Under the pieces are notes generated by a model. It was not told the origin of the DNA, ran no database searches, and worked only from the letters and a program-made list of their open reading frames with translations. The position numbers were made by a program, and so were the translations under genes. Below, one piece after another: positions 37,301 to 47,626 of a stretch of DNA of 64,000 bases. How positions within the stretch are numbered: the stretch's first letter is position 1; the number at the start of each line of letters is the position of its first letter. Source of the DNA: Patiria miniata (taxonomy: Eukaryota > Echinodermata > Asteroidea > Valvatida > Asterinidae); the NCBI RefSeq assembly GCF_015706575.1, contig NW_024037063.1, forward strand, positions 22,196,927 through 22,260,926, given 5' to 3'.

Positions 37301-40300
37301 GAACGGCACGTGTGGTGCTTTCGATGCAGCTACCAAGTGTGATTAAACTGACGTCAGTCTACCATCGATTGAGAGAGCTACGTGCGCACGTACGTATACC
37401 TTGAATCCCAGTCAACAGGTACACGTATTAGCACCACACGCTGCCAACCATCGTATCAAATTTATATTAATTTGGTCTAATTTCCTACAAAACCGGACTT
37501 TTTCATTTCTTCACCGTGGTCTCGATTAATCTAATTATAACACCTTTACTAATGTCCACTTGGTTACCGTAAACACGCTGTAGTGTGTTGACTACATATC
37601 CATTAGTCTTAGACTTGTGCTGTGATACCTGACTCTGTGACGTAACGTCTCCCACTCTGTCTTTTTGGTAAAGCTCAAGACATATTGATTCGTTTCTATC
37701 CACGAAATGGGTCACCTGTATGTCTAGCGGGCATTTATTTTATCCAAACATCTCGGTTGTAACTTGACGCGTCACGGTGCGCGTTTAGCATTGATGCATG
37801 CGTGAAATGGGATCTAGCCTCCCACTTGACTGAAACACTTCTCATCGTATTAGGCAAAGCTAAATGTCATACACGTGGCTGAAATCAAAATGGCATTCAT
37901 GAACCAAAGGTAGAAAGCTATGTCGTAATCATTTTGTCCCAGATATTTTGTGCTGATTCTATATCTGGGGTAAGTATACTGGAGGGCTGGGGCAAGTAAA
38001 AATGTATTATTGTAATGTAGTCTACCTACAAATCGTTTAGGTAATCATGTAATAATAAAACCAACCAAACATTAACTGAACCTTGCAAGCCAACCGAACC
38101 AAGAGGCCTTATGCCTAAACAAAACCATACCACTGAAACCAAAACCACACAAAACGTAACCATACCAATCTAACCAAACCAAACCAAACCAAACCCTATT
38201 AAACCAAACAAAACCATACCAATCTAAACCAAACCTCACCAAACCAAACCCTATAAAACCAAACACAACCATACCAAACATAACCATACCAATCTAAACA
38301 AAACCACACCAAACCAAACCAAATCAAACCGAACCAGACAAAACTAAACCGGACGAAACCACGTAAAACATACAGAAACAAACCATACCAATCAAACTTA
38401 ACCAAACCAAACCAAGTAAACTATACCAAGCCAAACCAAACAAAACTAAATCAAACGAAACCACGTAAAGCATACCAAATCAAACCACACCAACCAAACT
38501 TAACCAAACCAACCAAACAAACTCAACCCAAACTGAACCGCTCAAACCAAACCAAACCAAACCAAAACCAAACCAAACCAAAACCAAACCAAACCAATTG
38601 ACAACAAAATACTTCATCTAAAAATATGGAAATGGGAGATTGACCAAAATAGAGTTTCAATACAGCAAATGTTTGCTCAAGTACATGTGCATGAACACTT
38701 TCATCACCTATCTAAAATTACCCACTGCTTTTTAACACCAGCAGTTGCTGGCACCTTTTCGTCTGTCGACATACAACAACTAAATAATGAGATATCTCGC
38801 CTTGGTCCATGCAAAGGTGTCAGAACATTGGTGCATAACATAATCATGTGTAATCAAGCAATTTACTCTGTGACCTTCAACACGTACGGCTGATAGAAAG
38901 GTGTCATACCTTGTTAAAGGGCGGGGTTTAACAGGTCGAAGCGGGGGCGTGTAACTGTTTGTTATCAACCATAAGTATACAAAAACTGACATCCAATGTG
39001 AGCTATTAATTTTTAAGTTTCGAGGCTTACCTCTATAATTTAGTTATGCCCACCTAGTTTAGTTGAAATTAAATTACTTGGAGGTTAAATAAAGAGTATG
39101 GAATTGTAAAAAAAGCTAAAAAAATGTTCTTTTCATTTTTGCCATTCCATTGACAGAGGAAACCCAAAGTGAAATCTGTAGACCAATACAGACTTAATAT
39201 GTCCATCGGAGCTTTATAAAAACTGGACAAGTTTTCAAAAGTTGGGGAGCTTTTTCCCAAGAAAACTGAAGTTCTTATGGACAAAACCTTGGAACTGCTT
39301 TGTTTATGGGACACAAAAGTCAAATGATCTGAATGTCTTGAGCAATGCTGCGTCAGAGATGCTCGACTTGAAGTCAAGAAAAGGAATAAAGACTACGCTG
39401 ACATTTTAAACCAAACAAATATTGTCAAGAAAAAAAACCCACAAAACGGAAGAACAAGTACAACACCAAAGCGTGATGGCGGATCAGCCCCGTCACACAA
39501 CAACAAAACAACAGAAACAACAACAACAACAACAAAACCCGAAACACAGCAATGAGTCATTAGCAAAACATGTCCTTGTTGTGATCAGTCACAGCCAAGA
39601 TTGAGCCCAATTATCCTGTTTTTATTTTGATTCGCTAAAGTGCTGATTGAAATTAACCCATTTCCCTGGCTGTGTGCTTTGCACGGTCATCATCACCTGC
39701 CCATTCCGTCCTATGTTAGCTTTCTGGTCATTACACCCGAGGCAAACCCACGCAATGCAAGTGCATAAGCCCGTAGAATTTGCACAGCAATTAGGTGCGA
39801 TTTTAATGCCATTATGAACAAACATGACTGATTTCTTTCCGCTTTGTCTTAGGCTTTTTTCCCCCAGCGGAGGTAAAAAAAAATGTGGAGGCTGTGGTTT
39901 GGCGGAGTTTTTTTATGATGTGATTAAACACTTCGCTGGCATTTATGGACTGTTGTAATCAAACACGTGTTGTTGTGTATGTAGGTGTGCGGGGGTTTCT
40001 GTCTGTCTGTCTGTCTGTCTGTCTGCCTACCTGTCTGTGGGTCTGTTTCTGTGTCTTTGCAAGTATATGTGTCTTTGCAAGTAAATGAGTCTCTGATTAA
40101 ATCCACGTAGCGACTTTCGCAGTCGATGCCGAAGATTGGGTGATTTGTTGAACGATATCTCAAAACCTTACCAAAAAGAGTACGTATTACAATGTCAAGC
40201 CGAAATTTTGTACTGACCTATTTCCCAAGTTGCATTTACACGCTGGGGTAAGATAAGCCTAAAACTTACTGAGTACATGTATATAGAAAGATGCGACTAT

Positions 40301-40616
40301 ATGGTAACCAGTCAACAAATGAGTGGTCGCATGCTGCTCAGACTAGATTCGGCTGGTATTCTTCAGATTGTCACTCCCCAAATAAAGTTTAATTTCTAAT
40401 CACAATATTTGGTTAAGCCTTCGTTACAGAGACCGCACTACTTTTTTTATCAATGGATATAGGATGCAACGATAAGTAGCTAGTTGGACTGCCTTCATGC
40501 AATCTTGTTGTCGGTCTCACGTGGCCACACACTCAACATGTGTTGTTTTTCTTCCATGAATAATAATAAATAGGATTGTTCAACTTACCAGCTCCCGCTA
40601 GGAACTTAAGGCACAT
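18285..40616 (-). CDS. secreted multi-copy peptide precursor (putative neuropeptide/hormone prohormone), 4 exons, 470 aa
   Basis: Not recognised by name. Exons 40589-40616, 22593-22762, 19824-19985 and 18285-19337 join in phase (1413 nt). Residues 1-23 form a signal peptide (MCLKFLAGA, then hydrophobic VVLVVVA, with probable cleavage at VRA|QD). Residues about 24-125 are helical and heptad-like with one NIS glycosylation sequon. Cysteines lie at PNPC, AIHC and LSCYGH. Residues 126-218 contain further dibasic sites (SKR, EKR). Residues 219-402 are eight 23-residue units, each a 21-residue peptide starting D/G/E-WAPxW and ending GGEAYLPET, followed by Lys-Arg. Residues 403-470 are an acidic linker, then KKR and the peptide SAHASSWLANL. 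Signal peptide plus KR-punctuated copies is the classic layout of a proprotein-convertase substrate. Neuropeptide, hormone and gamete peptide are all possible. A structural secreted repeat protein is the alternative. Confidence 0.82.
18492..19043 (-). repeat. coding tandem array, eight 69-bp units
   Basis: Exactly 8 x 69 bp, in frame. The units are nearly identical at the DNA level. Variants: unit 1 starts GWAPTW, unit 5 EWAPNR (second Trp lost), unit 6 has DDLVL, unit 8 has PTW and PKT. A ninth unit decays immediately after KRDWA. Confidence 0.95.
19338..19823. other. precursor gene intron 3
   Basis: 486-bp intron with GT/AG ends. No embedded feature recognised. Confidence 0.75.
19824..19985 (-). 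CDS. precursor gene coding exon 3
   Basis: 54 codons, phase 0 both ends. Acceptor TGTGCAG|GAATTT and donor TGTTAC|GTAAGT. Amphipathic helix (ELMESVQARLADSIQALKAL) ending RDAIHCY, with one cysteine. Confidence 0.83.
20695..20745. repeat. 51-bp palindrome
   Basis: TTTAGGACTATGAAATATTA and its arm partner ending TTTCATAGTCCTAAA match at about 23 of 25 positions with a 1-base centre. The downstream sequence TATTGCGCATGCCTA is the reverse complement of the core of the 120-bp MITE family, so this is probably a rearranged member. Confidence 0.75.
21334..21376. repeat. 43-bp palindrome
   Basis: CATTGATCTCCATTTTATAC and GTATAATGGAGATCAATG pair almost completely with essentially no loop. Too tight for a microRNA precursor. 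Confidence 0.7.
22593..22762 (-). CDS. precursor gene coding exon 2
   Basis: Acceptor TCCCCCAG|TGGTTC and donor CATGAG|GTGAGT. It encodes the rest of the signal peptide (VLVVVARSSVRA), the mature N-terminus QDPNPCAHYN and the helical DETIKLRQNISQLADELQII. Confidence 0.83.
23307..23488. mobile_element. CCAAT/GC-box MITE
   Basis: GACCGATCATTAAGCCCCGC at the left and GCGGGGCTTAATGAGTTGGT at the right are inverted repeats. Inside are CCAATCACAG and alternating CG-rich GTGCACGCGCGCGT. Same family as 63015-63168. Confidence 0.75.
23795..24015 (-). mobile_element. TGAC-repeat interspersed element, copy
   Basis: Reverse copy: AAGCTGGTCCCAGAGCACAC, then AATCCTATACGATAGCACTG, then CAGTTAGTCAGTCAGTCGGT. 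It carries the family core GGGCAGTGCTATCGTATAGG in reverse. Confidence 0.8.
24128..24552. mobile_element. hAT-like non-autonomous element
   Basis: The ends TAGGGCTGTCCCGAATAT and (reverse) TAGGCTGTGCATTTTCGAAT are inverted repeats, with several CGAATATTCG palindromes just inside both. This end type is common in hAT elements. No transposase frame inside. Confidence 0.65.
27385..27610 (+). mobile_element. TGAC-repeat interspersed element, copy
   Basis: Contains TCACTGACTGACTGACTCTC, a C-run, CCGGGCAGTGCTGTCGTATA and TTCTAAATCAATTGAATAG in family order, ending TGCTCTGGGACTAGC. Confidence 0.8.
29440..29600 (+). mobile_element. TGAC-repeat interspersed element, partial copy
   Basis: ACCGGGCAGTGCTATTGTAT, then GATCACGCCGCAAGGGCTAA and GAATAGCCATTCTGAAT. 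The tetranucleotide part is reduced to CGACTGACTATATC. Confidence 0.7.
30355..30915 (+). repeat. duplicated repeat with internal GACA/GACC tract
   Basis: GTGCGAGTGCACAATAAGCT, CTTGCATGAAATCGRTCAAA and GCGACGCMGATGGCACATWA each occur two or three times at 30390-30480, 30545-30630 and 30700-30870, followed by GACAGACAGACATACCGACC. A tandemly duplicated interspersed repeat; the frames across it are not genes. Confidence 0.7.
31640..31900 (+). mobile_element. TGAC-repeat interspersed element, copy
   Basis: GCCTATAGTGATTTTTATAC, then CTGACTGGCTGACTGAATGA, a 16-C run (about 31704-31719), further TGAC repeats, and GCCGGGCAGTGCTATCGTAT. Confidence 0.8.
32503..32960 (+). mobile_element. TGAC-repeat element with three tandem core units
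   Basis: The core GGGCAGTGCNATCGTACAGG followed by ACCACGTAACGCCAATAAAG recurs at about 32600, 32704 and 32836, each preceded by a TGAC stretch. The outer ends GCTGGTCCCCAAGGGCCAGC (32505) and CTCTGGGACCAGC (about 32930) suggest short inverted termini. Confidence 0.8.
33130..38040. other. part of intron 1 with no recognised feature
   Basis: AT-rich, moderate-complexity sequence. Scanned on both strands without finding a conserved exon, RNA gene or clear element ends. Confidence 0.4.
38048..38598. repeat. degenerate AACCA pentanucleotide satellite
   Basis: About 550 bp of AAACC/CCAAA repeats with recurring interruptions such as CATACCAATCTAA (several copies about 50-75 bp apart). The last 60 bp are the purest. 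The Phe/Trp/Val-rich minus frames are artefacts. Confidence 0.92.
39470..39545 (+). repeat. CAA microsatellite
   Basis: ACAACAACAAAACAACAGAA then CAACAACAACAACAACAAAA. Confidence 0.8.
39998..40030 (+). repeat. GTCT microsatellite
   Basis: CTGTCTGTCTGTCTGTCTGT followed by degenerate copies to about 40050. Confidence 0.85.
40589..40616 (-). CDS. precursor gene coding exon 1 (signal peptide start)
   Basis: 28 nt: MCLKFLAGA plus one base, donor GGAGCTG|GTAAGT. The ATG has a near-perfect Kozak context (CATCCACCATGT). Exon 2 completes a Val codon and continues the hydrophobic core, which is the main evidence that these exons belong together across 17.8 kb. Confidence 0.8.
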
Positions 40617-40870
40617 GGTGGATGATGGTGTCCCGTCTGAATGTGCTCCACGTGATGTTACGAAGTACCGCTGTCCAACGCACAAAAAAATCTACCCGAG
40701 AAACTAAAAGGGAAGGACGCATCTGCCGTGCTGCTAAAACAAAAGACTTCTAGTCCTAGCGCCTCGTCTACTTCTGGCTACGACTATACTAAGGGATGGT
40801 GGGATGGTTTCTTTGGTATACTCAATCGACTTGTGAGTGGATGCACTGGTACGGGTCAGTTTTATACGGT
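40617..40870 (-). promoter_or_regulatory. promoter and 5' UTR of the precursor gene
   Basis: On the minus strand CGTATAAAACTGAC gives a canonical TATA box (TATAAAA, 40860-40866). Transcription would start near 40835, leaving a 5' UTR of about 220 nt before the ATG at 40616. A TATA promoter suits a cell-type-specific secretory gene. CRE-like GTGACGTCAC lies further upstream at about 41572-41581. Confidence 0.55.
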
Positions 40871-40999
40871 TCACGGATACACCCGAACGGTGACGCAATC
40901 GTAAGCGCCTCCGTTGTTGAAAGCACTGCGGATCGGTGATATTGTGCCGGGCGGAAATTGGGCATCGCTAAATTACCGGGCAAATTGCTGACACGTGGG

Positions 41000-42955
41000 G
41001 GCTATAGAACCCACCGGGAAAAAAGGCACGATATGCGGAGAAAACTGATGTACGAGTTTACAGCAGATCGGAAACTGTGACGGTAGCTAGTGGTGAAGGG
41101 GATGGGCCGGTGCGTGATGCTGGTCGCGGTAAGATCACACGCGCGGAGAAGTCACTGTATTGTATAACACCGCCCAGAAAGTGCTGGTGCAGGTAGCGCA
41201 CAGGTGGTTTACAGTGAGATGAATGAACCACCGACTCTGGTCTAGGCTGATTGATTATTTTGTCCGTGGGTAATACGGACTCTTCTGTCTTGAGTGACAG
41301 TTGAATAGATGTGGCTTATACCGCCTTACGCTGGCGGATGGGATCTGTTGCATAGGGGAGGTCGTATGCGTGATGTGCTCACCGAGTACGACAGATGTGT
41401 ATTATTGGACATTAAGCAACGGGGCCCTGGTGTGGAGGAGGCGGGCTGTTGCCGACTGTGTGGGCAGTAGCTTCGGGAACTTAAAGGGCCACTGTCGCCA
41501 ATGTTGCCTCTTCAGTCAGAAGGACACCCTCTCGTGTTTTGTTGCAGGCCTTGGACGTCACTGACTGGGTTCGTGACGTCACAAAATGTTACACGGGTTG
41601 AGGAAACTAATGGCAAATGTGGGCATAACATTTTCAGAGTTTAGTCTGAAATCAGACTTTTTGAATATAAGAGAAAGACATTATCAGTACATAACGAAAT
41701 GCATCTTTCAGACCATGCATTCCATTCAGTCAGACCCTTCTTTTAAGTGGCAATATCATCACTGCAAATTGCGGATTATTACCGGAGGTATTAGTCAAAC
41801 CTCGATCTTGTCTCGTCAGAGATTTCAAATAATCTCTGTTTTTCAAATATTTTTTTTTAAGGGACGAGGCTTAAAATCCTCTTCTGATGAAATGTTCTGC
41901 TTTCGGCTTCGCTCTTTTTACCCCCTTAATACAATCAATCAAGTAAAGCAACTAGAATACTCAGATAAAAAATAAACAAATTTCAAAATAGCGGAAATCA
42001 AACACTACCAAAATATGAGAATAAAATCGTCACTTTTAACATGCCATAATGAAGTGGCATGAAGCCATTGTTGGCCTACATGTTCACTGTCTTTCATGTT
42101 CGCCTATTTTCTTTTTACACGTTTCATTCCAGTGTTAATTCATACTATAGGACCATGCATTGAACCTTTTTGTTATAAATAACAACGATCTAACAACGAT
42201 CTAACAACGATCACCCTATGAAATAACATTTTGGAGAGTACGTTTTTAAAATTGAAAGTCGTTGAAAATGAAGAGTTGGAAAATGAAAACTGTTTAGTGG
42301 TGGGCCAGTGACGCAAACCATAAGTAATTGATTCTAAAAAAAAAAACCACAAAAAAAACATTCTCTTGAATCGACGTGCTGCCACCAAAAACCATTGTCA
42401 GATAAACGTGATGCTGCCACTGTTTGCTGTAGACGCAACCACGATGACTAACCGTGACTGCTGACTCTGTCGGCACTTTCACACAATGTATGGCGCGCCT
42501 TGCCCTGACAAATGTCACTCCATCCAATTCCCCATTTACACCGGAACACGCTCAGTCTTCACACGGACTCACGGACCAATCCGCCCACACACGCACCTGG
42601 CAATCTCGAGGGAAAATGTGCCCGTCATAGTTGACACCGGAACATTAACGCGGAGGAATATAGCCGATGACTCGAGCTTGCCAACTTTGGATTTGACGTA
42701 ATGACTTTGTTGAGAATGACAGTGCGACCATGTCCCGCCCCTTTGCGCATCTGTATGGTCTAGTTAGCAGGGATGGGGTGGGGTGGGGTGGGGAGTGGGG
42801 GCACTTTGAGCCACATCATCTGAGGGCCAGTGGACGAACCTGTGTTCACAGGAACGAAGTGCCATCTCTCTATTGAAGCGAATGGGCCAGACTATAGTGT
42901 TCATGCATGAAATGCTGATGTGGGGAATCGCCACACCTCCTCCACAGCGAGTCTG
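41000..42955. other. intergenic, no gene recognised
   Basis: Contains the dispersed repeat copy at 41630-41722 shared with 11921-12012 and a GGGGT repeat at about 42775-42800. No convincing exon. Confidence 0.45.
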
Positions 42956-42959
42956 TTAC

Positions 42960-43132
42960 ATTCCCAGCATTGAATAATGCCGGTATCCAATTAACAACTT
43001 GGTTGAGAGGAGTAATTGAGGTAAAGCGCCTTAATCAAGGGCACAACACGCATGGCCACGGCGGGGCTCGAACCCACAACCTCACGATCATGAATCCTAT
43101 GCAATGCACATAGACCAAACGTGCCCCAAACA
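42960..43132 (-). mobile_element. tRNA-derived SINE, minus strand
   Basis: On the minus strand: GTTGTGGGTTCGAGCCCCGC (B box), then GTGCCCTTGATTAAGGCGCT and ACCTCAATTACTCCT. This matches the body of the SINE at 50917 (GTTGTGGGTTCCAGTCCAGC, then GTGCCCTTGGGCAAGGCACT). Confidence 0.75.
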
Positions 43133-43141
43133 ATATACAAT

Positions 43142-43336
43142 ATATTCGACTCTCGTTAGTACAAACTCTGTTAATACACAATTCTGGTTATAACAAACAT
43201 AAACCCTTGGTCCCGACTGTGCATTTATGTGCACAATGAATGGGACTGATGTTCCTCTTAATACAAAATTCTGATATAACAACAATAATTATTTGGCTAG
43301 GTCCGAACGAGTTTGTTATAACGAGAATCGACTGTA
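43142..43336. mobile_element. Tigger/pogo-like MITE, about 195 bp
   Basis: ATTCGACTCTCGTTAGTACA at the left and GTTATAACGAGAATCGACTG at the right are inverted. Typical pogo-type termini; no coding capacity. Confidence 0.75.
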
Positions 43337-44314
43337 GTTCTTTTTGTCCTCCAATTTACGAGTGAGTTCAAGAGGGAAAAGCCTATACAGAGCGTGCTCC
43401 CCCTTCTCTACGTCACTGACCCCGCCCCTCCCTACGAAATGGTAGGATGAGTCTATGAGAATTTGGCACACCATAAGTCGTGTATATTTTTTGTATATGA
43501 ATATTCAGATCTTATTCATTACAAGGTATGATGTTCTTATTCCTCCATGGTATGACACATCCAGTGCCACTTGCAATGTCGCGGGCATGCTGTGTACCAC
43601 TTCATCTAAATTGTCGTATTTCCTCGTTATTTTCCACCTTAATGGACTGGTTACCATGTCTCATGAGCTATGGTCCTACATTGCGTGCGTGCGGCACGTG
43701 TTGCGTGTTTCTGACCCGTTTACTTGCCAAGACGCATGACATACATCTTGCAACACATGCAATACATGTACCACTCATCACTGCATCATTTTGATCAAGG
43801 CCTTATTTTTCTGTCACCCCTTGAAACTACATTAAAAATTAATGATGGAGCGCCAGTGCAAAACAGGAAAGTCTCGTGTAATATTGTAGATTGTTGAAAA
43901 CCAACATTTACTGATATCCATAGTTTATTTACGTGTATTTGTAGGCTAAATCCTGCAACGTTGTAAGGTTCTGTAATAAAATTGGTGTTGTTTAATAGAA
44001 CGGCTTGAAATCAAATTCTGACTTGTGAATCGGTTTTCAGATAGGAAACAGAACTACCACATTTCGACCCTTATGCCTACGCACCATTTTATTAGAAACA
44101 GTTGGGATTTCAAAGAATTCACAATTTTATTATCATTATTTGTTTTGGTAATGAAACCAATGATTCCTCACAAGTGCCCTAGGAACTGTAGCTCGCAAGC
44201 CAGCAAAAAAACCTGTAGAGAGGAGACAATGAGAAGAAATTACAGTTTTAAAGGCGGAAGGAAAACCCCAGAAGAATATACTGGGGTAAATCACAGAATC
44301 AGGTAGGGACTGAT

Positions 44315-44410
44315 AACCCAATCCACATGTGGACCAGGACAGGAATCGAACCCAGGCCACAGCGGTGGAAGGTGAGGACAGTTAACCACTGCGTCAACCT
44401 GACTCCCCCG
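44315..44410 (-). mobile_element. tRNA-derived SINE head
   Basis: The minus strand has A-box-like GACGCAGTGGTTAAC and B-box GGGTTCGATTCC around CCTCACCTTCCACC. The same head occurs at 47627-47705. Confidence 0.7.
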
Positions 44411-46150
44411 CGTACCCAAATCACCCTCATACCAATATTTGCTTCCCCGTGTAAACATGACCTGCATAACACCGTGCACCGACCTGTTTTTAATGGTGTT
44501 TCTAGAGGATAATAAAAAAAACAGTGAAAATAAGATAGATTCTCACGGGAATGGAACCAGTTGTTCCAATTTCTAGACCGTGTTTGACCAAAGCCTCTAA
44601 ATATATTATGCACACCTTCCATGTGGATGATCCAGTGACTTGTGTCAGACGCCCACTCTTTCATTTTCAAAGACTAGGGTCGGGACCAGACGATTTAAAG
44701 GAAAATCACTCGGATTTTTCTCTATCAAGAATCACTTCAGTCGATTTAGATTGAAAAAGCAATATTCAATGGCATCAATTTCACTCTAAATCGTTTTGTA
44801 CCTGGTTTCAGTGAGATGGAGTGACTTTTCCTCTCACAGTTTTTACTATTTGAAAATAAGTGAGTAACCACCACTTGTTCACCATGATGATTACTACTTA
44901 AACAAAACCTAGATGCCAAGAAAAAAATTGGCATTGAACGATAAAGTAGTAAGTTGATATTTGAAGCTTCACCTCGAATTCCGCTTTTTCTCCAGCCATG
45001 CCAGTTCGGAGCTCCTAATAAGCGAAATGTGTAATTATGGCGACAACCGTCAACAGACCACCTTTTCAAAATGCCACCCCGTGTCCTACAAAGCTCAGAC
45101 GATCTTGTTGTGTATACACGCTGACCTTTTTGCAAGCCCCGTTTGCTCTGAATATTCTAACAGGATTTCCCGCGGTTTCTTTTCCCTCTGTTTATCCCCG
45201 CCCACATTCCATCTGCCCGCATCCCGTTGACCAGTACTACGTCAAGTATCTTTATCCTATACATCCACGATCCACTTGATTTCAGACAAAAAAGTAAAGT
45301 CCTCGTCTTAAACCCACCTAAGTGCGGCAAGGTTTGTGGTCTCTCACCCAACCTATTTATATATGAACTTGACCGCAAAGTACATGTTTTTGGAAAGGAA
45401 ATAAATATTTCATCTAAAAAGACAAACCAATATCGAGTTGATTTTTCAAAATACAAACACAAACGATAATAATGAAATTGTTAGTAGGTTTGAAGACGTC
45501 ACAGCTTTAATTGAATGTGAAACTCAACCACAGATTAGCCTAGCTTTTCTGAAAAGGAAATCTTAAAAAAAAAACACTCTCAACGTATTTCGATTTCTTC
45601 AAGTTGGACAAACACTAACAATAATAATATCGTCAAGCAAAGTATCAAAATTGGGTTAAGACATCACAATTTAATTTGAATGTTGTAAACTCAACCACAA
45701 AGTACTCACCTCCTGTACTACTTTTTCGATAAAACTAGAATTAAAATTGCATTTTGAATTTCCCCAGTGTAAGTCACACCTACATTGTCTAGAATTCTTC
45801 AAGTTGGCCAGACACTCACAGTGCTTGTTGAAGTATTTAGGATCATTTTGCCACAGGTTTACCGTCAACATGTTTGAAGACATCATACTATTTTCAACCA
45901 TATGGTAGATAGCACTTTGCGTTGATGAAGGACTTACCAATCAACGTGTCTTATTCATTCCCTTAGACTCATTACGGGTTGATTTCCGGAGTCCATTAAA
46001 ATGTTAATCCTTTACACGAGTCAGCGCCTGAAGGCGTGCTAATCCCTTGGTGTAATCCCCAAGGCAAGATGGGTCGGCTTCGTACTTTGCTATTTGCTAC
46101 TAAAGAAACACCCTCGGGAGGTGTATATAACGCATATATACGCCCCAGTC
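44411..46150. other. intergenic, no gene recognised
   Basis: AT-rich. Several short frames on both strands have no family signal. Confidence 0.4.
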
Positions 46151-46157
46151 AAATAGT

Positions 46158-46443
46158 AAAGGAGGCACTAATATCAGAATATCTGCCGATGAATCATGAA
46201 ATATTATTTTAGTAGGCGTTATATGCATGGCTCTCTGAGTTCACAAGTTTGCCTGATTGTGTTAATACATCTTTTTGACTCAAAACGCAGTCCCGTGTTT
46301 AAAAAAAACTCCCTATTGAGTGCTTACCTCATATACCTCGTCAAACAGTGAAGGGGCACTAACAGAAGAATATTTGCCAGTGAATCATGAAACATTATTT
46401 CAGCAAGTGTTATATAGGGCTCTCCGAGTTCACAAGTTGTTAC
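46158..46443 (+). repeat. 193-bp spaced direct duplication
   Basis: 46158-46251 (GGCACTAATATCAGAATATC, then TGAATCATGAAATATTATTT and TCTCTGAGTTCACAAGT) is repeated with changes at 46351-46443 (GGCACTAACAGAAGAATATT, then TCTCCGAGTTCACAAGT). Confidence 0.75.
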
Positions 46444-46524
46444 TTAAAAAAAAGGCCGTTGAGAGTTATCTGATTAATTTTAAAAATATATCTTTTGACT
46501 TTTAAAATGAGGTCTTGGTGTCAT

Positions 46525-46644
46525 ATGAAATTTTGACTCTTCGAAATCCGGTCTCTTTTAACCTTATATTGATTCTAACCCTGTCGCTGTACTGATTATC
46601 TTCACTTAGGCATGCGCAATACAATTAAGGAGTCTTTATTTCAT
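46525..46644 (+). mobile_element. 120-bp MITE, copy 1
   Basis: Starts ATGAAATTTTGACTC and ends GGAGTCTTTATTTCAT, imperfect inverted termini. It shares CTTCACTTAGGCATGCGCAA with the equal-length copy at 52235-52354. Confidence 0.75.
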
Positions 46645-46710
46645 AGAGTCAACATGTCACACTACACCGTATTTAAAATGATTTTGTATGAAAACTTATT
46701 GTGCGTTTTA

Positions 46711-47045
46711 TTTTCCAGGCAATATTAGTGAGGGTTCACAAGATCACGCGTGAGTGTCCCACATTGGCGAGAAGAATACACCAATATATCTCTGCATAGG
46801 TAAGTTTCCAAAACAATTCAATTTGGAGTTGAACCTGGGACCACTGGAATGCAACTATTCTCTTGAGTTGCAGATTGCATATCCCATTTCTTTCTCTCTA
46901 GTGATGAATCCCAGTGTTCTTCAGAATTACCCGGACACGACTTCAAACCTGATGAAACCAAGTTTCATATGGGTGTTTGTTTTTCCAGGCAATATTATCG
47001 AGAGTTTACAAGATCACGCGTGAATGTCCCATATTGGCGAGAAGA
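46711..47045 (+). repeat. 65-bp direct repeats 270 bp apart
   Basis: TTTTCCAGGCAATATTAGTG with ACAAGATCACGCGTGAGTGT (46711-46775) recurs at 46981-47045 as TTTTCCAGGCAATATTATCG with ACAAGATCACGCGTGAATGT. Confidence 0.8.
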
Positions 47046-47189
47046 CGGTGAAGAAATATTCAGTGTTAGAGGTGGAAGACAACTCGGGGAAAACCCGTGG
47101 AATTCGCATCTCTGCAACTCGTTCACGTTTGCCAATAAATTGTGTTGTGCATTTTTCAAATAATTTATCATTCAATTATTGGGACTTGC

Positions 47190-47622
47190 ATTTGATCGAA
47201 TATTCGAATGTTCGAACATTAATATTTGGACATTCGAAATTGACATTAAATAAAAAATATTTTTACCAATACTGTGTATGTATCGATATATTATTTTCGA
47301 GATAGCTAACTAGCTGATATTGGATAGATTTTAAAGATGAACATTAGGGTTAATATTCCTCATAGAAGCTCTCAACTCATTCATGTATTAAAAGTGGCTG
47401 TCCACTGTGGCATTTGACCAACAATACAACCACTGAACTTGTACGAATAAAAATTACATCGCGGATGTTTTTCGTCATCTTTTCGAGACTGCTCACCTTT
47501 TTTCTTTTTTTTTTTGGTTAAAATGCTATTCGGATATTCGATGGATGATCGGATATTCGATGGATGATCGGATACTCGGTTGATGATCGGATATTTGGTA
47601 TATATTCGGCACAGGCCTCGTT
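47190..47622. mobile_element. hAT-like element with CGAATATTCG ends and 19-bp tandem
   Basis: GATCGAATATTCGAATGTTC on the left. On the right three to four copies of GGATATTCGATGGATGATC, ending ATATTCGGCACAGGCCT. Resembles the element at 24128. Confidence 0.5.
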
Positions 47623-47626
47623 TGCC

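Larger units (their letters stand above)
22763..40588. other. precursor gene intron 1 (17.8 kb)
   Basis: Interrupts the signal-peptide coding sequence. It is filled with interspersed elements (listed separately) and AT-rich sequence. No intervening exon of this or another gene was recognised in 24600-27380, 28000-29400 or 33100-38000. Confidence 0.6.

Noticed and set aside
38072..38405. Phe/Trp/Val-rich minus frames
   Set aside because: Translation of the AACCA satellite.
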